A stretch of DNA of 64,000 nucleotides from assembly GCF_037176765.1 (NCBI RefSeq), contig NC_090026.1, positions 131,460,752 through 131,524,751 on the forward strand. Reading direction: 5' to 3'. The DNA comes from Anolis sagrei. Its lineage: Eukaryota > Chordata > Lepidosauria > Squamata > Anolidae. Below are positions 59,692 to 64,000 of the stretch, piece by piece (position 1 is the stretch's first letter; each line of letters starts with the position of its first letter). The notes under the pieces were generated by a model, which saw only the letters and a program-made list of their open reading frames with translations, had not been told where the DNA came from and searched no databases. The translations under genes were made by a program, and so were the position numbers.

Positions 59692-60618
59692 TCTATATAA
59701 ATAAAAATGTAATGTTCGTTTGTGAGATTAACACAACTCAAAAACCACTGGACGAATTGACACCAAATTTGGACAGCATATACCCAACAACCCAATGTAT
59801 GTCCTTCACTCAAATTTTTTTGATTTTGTCATTTGGGAGTTGTAGTTGCTGGAATTTATAGTTCACCTTCAATCAAAGAGCATTTTGAACTCCACCAATG
59901 ATGGAATTGAACCAAACATGATCTACAGGACTCCCATGACTAACAGAAAACACTAGAAGGGTTTGGTGGGCATTGCCCTTGAGTTTGGGAGTTGTAGTTC
60001 ACCTACATCCAGAGAGCACTGTGGACTCAAACAATGATGGATCTGGACCAAACTTGGCACGAATATTCTATATGCCCAAATATGAAAACAGATGGAGCTT
60101 GGGAGAAATGGACCTTGACATTTGGGATATGTAGTTACTGGGATTTATCATTCACCTACAATCAAAGAGCATTCTGAATCCCACAAACGATAGAATTGGG
60201 GCAAACTTCCCACACAAGAACCCCCATCACCAACAGAAAACACTTAAGGCTATCCAGTCCAACTCCCTTCACCAGGTCAAAAAAATATAATCAAAGCCCT
60301 CCTGACAAAGAGCCATCCAGCCATAGATATAGATAGATAGATAGATAGATAGATAGATGATAGATATGATTCACGCACACAGAGATATAGTATCATAGAT
60401 TTGAAAGGGACCCCTAAAGAAGGACAATTATATGTTGCATGTTCCAGAGTAGGCAAACCAGACAATCTCCACATCAACACTGACAAAGAAACAGCAAGAA
60501 ATACTGTTTACCCACAAGCAGAAAGAAATTACATATATTAGAAATCAACACTTTTTCATTACTTTAGTTTCCAGACCACCAGACTGGGCCACAGCAACAC
60601 GTGGCAGGGGACAGCTAG
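59692..60618 (+). mobile_element. Non-autonomous Helitron carrying a module shared with SPIN-type hATs
   Basis: Starts TCTATATAAATAAAAATGTA after an A and ends CACGTGGCAGGGGACAGCTAG-like (final CAGGGGACAGCTAG) before a T, with a CCAC/GTGG hairpin about 10 nt before CTAG. 59825-60240 is the module GGGAGTTGTAGTTGCTGG, CTACATCCAGAGAGCACTGT, TGATGGATCTGGACCAAACT found inside the hATs at 23873, 61694 and 62645. An (AGAT)n run is at 60326-60358. Confidence 0.82.
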
Positions 60619-60954
60619 TAGGGAATACATTATTTGGGATGGACGCTATTGTGGTACAGGAACACCACCTCACCTAGAAACAAAAACAAAGTAGTGTGAC
60701 ACCCTAAAGTTTCACAAATATATCATGGCCTAAGATTTTGTGGCCACAGATTATGCAATAACCTTCTCATTTGACAGATCATTATATACCTTATTGGGGA
60801 TTGAGTGTAAATGGGGAAAACAGAAAGAAAAACAGTAATCAGTCAGCTAGCCTTCCTTCCTTCCTTCTTCCTCTCCTTTGCCTTTCTCCTTCTGTCTTTC
60901 CTAAAGTAGGGTTCAAGGCAGGTCACAACAAAATTAAAAGTGGACACAGATAGA

Positions 60955-61392
60955 ATAATAGAATCATAGAGTTGGAAGAGACCCCAAGGGCCATCTAGTC
61001 AAACCCCCTGCCCTGTAGGAAAAGCACAATCAAAGCATTCCTGACAGATGGCCACCCAACCTCTGTTTAAAAGCCTCCAAGGAAGGAGCTTCCATTGGAC
61101 TTCGAGGCAGAGAGTTCCACTGCTGAACAGCTCTTATAGTCAGGAAGTTCTTCCTCAAGTTTCAGTGGAATCTCCTTCCCTGCCATTTGAACCTATGGCT
61201 TAGTTGAGTCCTGGCCTCCAGGGCAGCAGAAAGGAAGCTTGCCCCCTCTTCCTCATGACGTGGCTCTCTTTAATTATATCTTACAGTTTTAACTTTGAGA
61301 TTTACTCTGGGGTTGTTTAGCCTGCAGAAGAGAAGGTTGAGAGGAGGCATTTCTCCTCTGCAGGCTAAACATCCCCAGATAAAACCACAAAT
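60955..61392 (-). repeat. CR1 3' end, older copy
   Basis: ATAGAATCATAGAGTTGGAA, TGACAGATGGCCACCCAACC, CAGTCAGGAAGTTCTTCCTC: reverse CR1 tail with more substitutions than most here. A small inverted repeat at 61312-61380 (GGGGTTGTTTAGCCTGCAGA and its mirror) ends it. 60619-60954 is unassigned apart from a CCTT run at 60852. Confidence 0.85.
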
Positions 61393-61479
61393 TTGAGATT
61401 GTTAGATACATGTAGTTAAAGAACTCACAATGTTAAAACACAGTTGTATTCAGAATCACTTGAAAAATAGAGTGTAGCG

Positions 61480-61674
61480 CAGGCCTAGACAAACTTGGGT
61501 CCTCCAGGTGTTTTGGACTTCAATTCTCACCATTCCTAGGAGCCTCAGACCTTTTCCTTTTCCCCCTCAGCCACTTAAGCGGCTGAGGGGGAAAAGGAAA
61601 AGGTCTGAGGCTGCTAGGAATGGTGAGAATTGAAGTCCAAAACACCTGGAGGACCCAAGTTTGCCCAGGCCTGG
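61480..61674. repeat. Foldback MITE, whole, with central palindrome
   Basis: CAGGCCTAGACAAACTTGGG to CAAGTTTGCCCAGGCCTG. The centre is CCACTTAAGCGG near 61576. The arms are nearly identical, so this is probably a young copy or one kept by conversion. Confidence 0.9.
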
Positions 61675-61693
61675 CTTAAACGATCCCATAGAT

Positions 61694-62375
61694 CAGGATT
61701 TCTCAACCCTGGAGGGGGTCGCAAGGAGGTGTCAGAGGGGTCTCCAAAGACCATCAGAAAACACAGTTGATGAGGGTTCTGTGTAGGAAGTTTGGCCCAA
61801 TTTTATCGTTCATGGGGTTCAGAATTCTCTTTGATTGTAGGTGAACTATAAATCCCAGCAACTACAACTCCCAAATGTCAAGCTCTATTTTACCCAAACT
61901 CCACCAGTGATCACATTTGAGCATATTGTGTATTCGTGCCAACTTTGGTCCAGATCCATCATGGTTTGAGTCCATAGTTCTCTCTGGATGTAGGTGAACT
62001 ACAACTCCAAAACTCTAGGTCAATGCCCACCAAACCCTTCCAGTAATTTCTGTTGGTCATGGGAGTTCTTTGTGCTAAGCTTGGTTCATTTGGTTCAAAT
62101 TCATCGTTGGTGGAGTTCAGAGTTATAGGTGTACTATAAATCCCAGCAACTACAACTCCCAAATGACAAAAACACCCCCCCCCCCTCCAACCTCACCAGT
62201 ATTCAAATTTGGGTGTAATGGGTATTTGTGCCAAATTTGGTCCAGTGAACGATTCATAACAATAGCAAAATTACAGTTCGGAAGTAGGAATGAAAATAAT
62301 GTTATGGTTGGGGGTCACCACAACATAAGGAACTGTACTAAGGGGTCGCGGCATCAGGAAGGTTGTGAACCACTG
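61694..62375. mobile_element. SPIN-type hAT, non-autonomous, 682 bp, target duplication CCATAGAT
   Basis: The ends CAGGATTTCTCAACCCTGGA and GGAAGGTTGTGAACCACTG are flanked by CCATAGAT at 61686-61693 and 62376-62383. SPIN-type right end: GATTCATAACAATAGCAAAA, GTTATGGTTGGGGGTCACCA. The interior module is shared with 23873 and 59692. A poly-C run is at 62176-62186. Confidence 0.92.
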
Positions 62376-62644
62376 CCATAGATGGTATTAGTAAGACGCT
62401 TGAGACTCGTTTGCAGATTCATCACAAAATGCACTCGGTTTAGTGATTTTTAGTTCCCAAGTTCATTCCCTTCTTTCCCATTTCTGCCTGTCCTCTGAGG
62501 ACCTCCTTCCACCATCTTCTGTGAAGAGGAGGAGGGTCTACTTGCATTTTGAGTTTCTGTAATATATATGAAATAAAAGGAGCTCAGATAAACTGTAAAA
62601 CATTCAGTGTCCTTTTGTCCCCTGTTATCTTTCAGCATCTAGGC

Positions 62645-63350
62645 CAGTGGTTCTCAACCTTCCTAATGCCGCGACCCCTTAATACAGTTCCTCATGTTGT
62701 GGTGACCCCCAACCATAACCCTAACATTATGAATCGCCATGTAAATAATGATCTGCAGGATGTACTTTCATTCACTGGAGCCAATTTGGCACAAATACCC
62801 GGTATGCCCTAATATGAATATTGGTGGGATTGGCGAGGGGATTGGTTTTGTCATTTGGGAGTTGTAGTTGCTGGGATTTACAGTTAACCTGCAAACAAAG
62901 AGCATTCTGAACCCCACCAACAATGGAATTGAACCAAAATTGGCACACAGAACTCTCATGACTAACAGAAAATACTGGAAGGGTATGGTGGGCATTGACC
63001 TTGAGTTTGGGAGTTGTAGTTCGCCTACATCCAGAGAGCACTGTGGGCTCAAACAATGATGGATCTGGACCAAAGTTGGCATGGATACTCAATATGCCCA
63101 AATGTGAAAACTGATGGGGTTTGGGGAAAATAGACTTTGAAATTTGGGAGTTGTACTTGCTGGGATTTATAGTTCACCTACAATCAAGGAGCGTTCTGAA
63201 CCCTACCAATGATAGAATTGGGCCAAAGTTCCCACACAGAACCTCCATGACCAACAGAAAATACTGTGTTTTGTGATGGTCTTTGGCGACCCCTCTGACA
63301 CACCTTCGCGACCCCCCCAGGGGTCCCGACCCCCAGGTTGAGAAACACTG
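62645..63350. mobile_element. SPIN-type hAT, non-autonomous, 706 bp, target duplication ATCTAGGC
   Basis: CAGTGGTTCTCAACCTTCCT, then AATGCCGCGACCCCTTAATA (close to the published SPIN end as remembered), and CCCAGGTTGAGAAACACTG. ATCTAGGC lies at 62637-62644 and 63351-63358. Orientation is opposite to its neighbour at 61694. 62384-62636 is unassigned. Confidence 0.94.
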
Positions 63351-63689
63351 ATCTAGGCCAACTGAACGGCCAGTTTCTGTTGCACTCCTTATGGAAGCTT
63401 CTGATTTCCAGTCTCTCCCAGCTCTAGCAGCTGTCAAAGGCATTCCAATTAGCTGTTTATGAGATAATTGTTTATTTTCAAACTCCTGCATTGGAAGCCA
63501 TCGATGTTTTCTCCCTGAGAGGCTCTCCTGTGGCTTATCGTGCATGAGATAGAAATCTGTTCCTTGATTGCAGAGCTTCCTTTACAGCTGGGCTTCCTCT
63601 CCTCATGTGCTTCGAGGTGCCATTTCCTCTGCAGCCTTGCCAACAGTTTGGACTTAGGCTTTTTTTACCAGTGTGCAATATTATTTAAT

Positions 63690-63835
63690 TATTATTTATT
63701 TAAAACACTTCTATTCCACCCTTCTCACCCCGAAGGGGACTCAGAGTGGAGCACAACGTATACATGGCAAACGTTCAATGCCTGGGTACAATACATAAAC
63801 ATTAAAAAACATTTATCTAAATATTAAAATACACA
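63690..63835 (-). repeat. tRNA-SINE/LINE-type tail fragment
   Basis: TTTAATTATTATTTATTTAA, CACCCTTCTCACCCCGAAGG, TGGCAAACGTTCAATGCC: the reverse of the tail in 21950-22441. 63359-63689 is unassigned. Confidence 0.7.
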
Positions 63836-63892
63836 ATTTAAAATAACACAATTTAACACCATCCTAGCCATCCGCATCAAATCCAATTGGCC

Positions 63893-64000
63893 CTAGAATC
63901 ATAGAATCAAAGAGTGGGAAGAGACCTCATGGGCCATCCAGTCCAACCCCATTCTGCCAAGAAGCAGGAATATTGCATTCAAATCACCCCTGACAGATGG
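63893..64000 (-). repeat. CR1 3' tail, running off the window
   Basis: TAGAATCATAGAATCAAAGA, CATGGGCCATCCAGTCCAAC, TTCTGCCAAGAAGCAGGAAT; continues past the right edge. Confidence 0.9.

Overview
The window is vertebrate nuclear DNA, almost certainly from a squamate reptile and probably an iguanian-type lizard. The evidence is the mix of repeats: CR1, L2, RTE-BovB and R4/Dong-like LINEs, Sauria-type and other tRNA-derived SINEs, Penelope-like elements, SPIN-type hAT transposons, Helitrons, and very long microsatellite tracts. It has no operons, CRISPR arrays or other prokaryotic features.

One complete protein gene is readable: TBRG4 (FASTKD4), a mitochondrial RNA-binding protein of the FASTK family, on the minus strand. 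Its ten coding exons lie between 38680 (start codon) and 12036 (stop codon). All nine introns have consensus GT-AG ends, and phases add up to a 632-residue protein, essentially the length of the human protein (about 631). A non-coding first exon probably ends at 45413, giving a gene of about 34 kb that is mostly intronic repeats. Its promoter region (about 45.45-45.96 kb) looks bidirectional. It holds a triplicated module of ZNF143-like motifs, an E-box and ETS motifs, and it faces a short plus-strand exon (ATG at 45963, donor after 45994) of a gene I could not identify. One possible further plus-strand exon lies at 58260-58343.

Layout. 1-6.4 kb: polypyrimidine satellite, then a very AT-rich satellite. 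6.4-11.9 kb: CR1 tails, a 16-bp minisatellite of about 50 copies, and a 2.2-kb satellite derived from a CR1 tail, ending in AT-rich DNA with a Penelope hairpin. 11.9-45.5 kb: TBRG4, whose introns hold a second CR1-tail array with TATC repeats, a 933-bp hAT-like element with a GC-rich palindromic core, a 1.9-kb purine tract, and nested LINEs, SINEs, hATs and Helitrons. 45.5-64 kb: the divergent promoter, then a repeat-rich, largely unassigned region with nested LINEs, foldback MITEs, two SPIN copies and a Helitron.

The most distinctive observations are: SPIN-ended hAT elements and a Helitron that share the same internal module; the GC-rich flip-flop palindrome in the 14.5-kb element; independent CR1-tail satellites; a short U2 snRNA 5' fragment next to a CR1 tail; and the triplicated promoter module.
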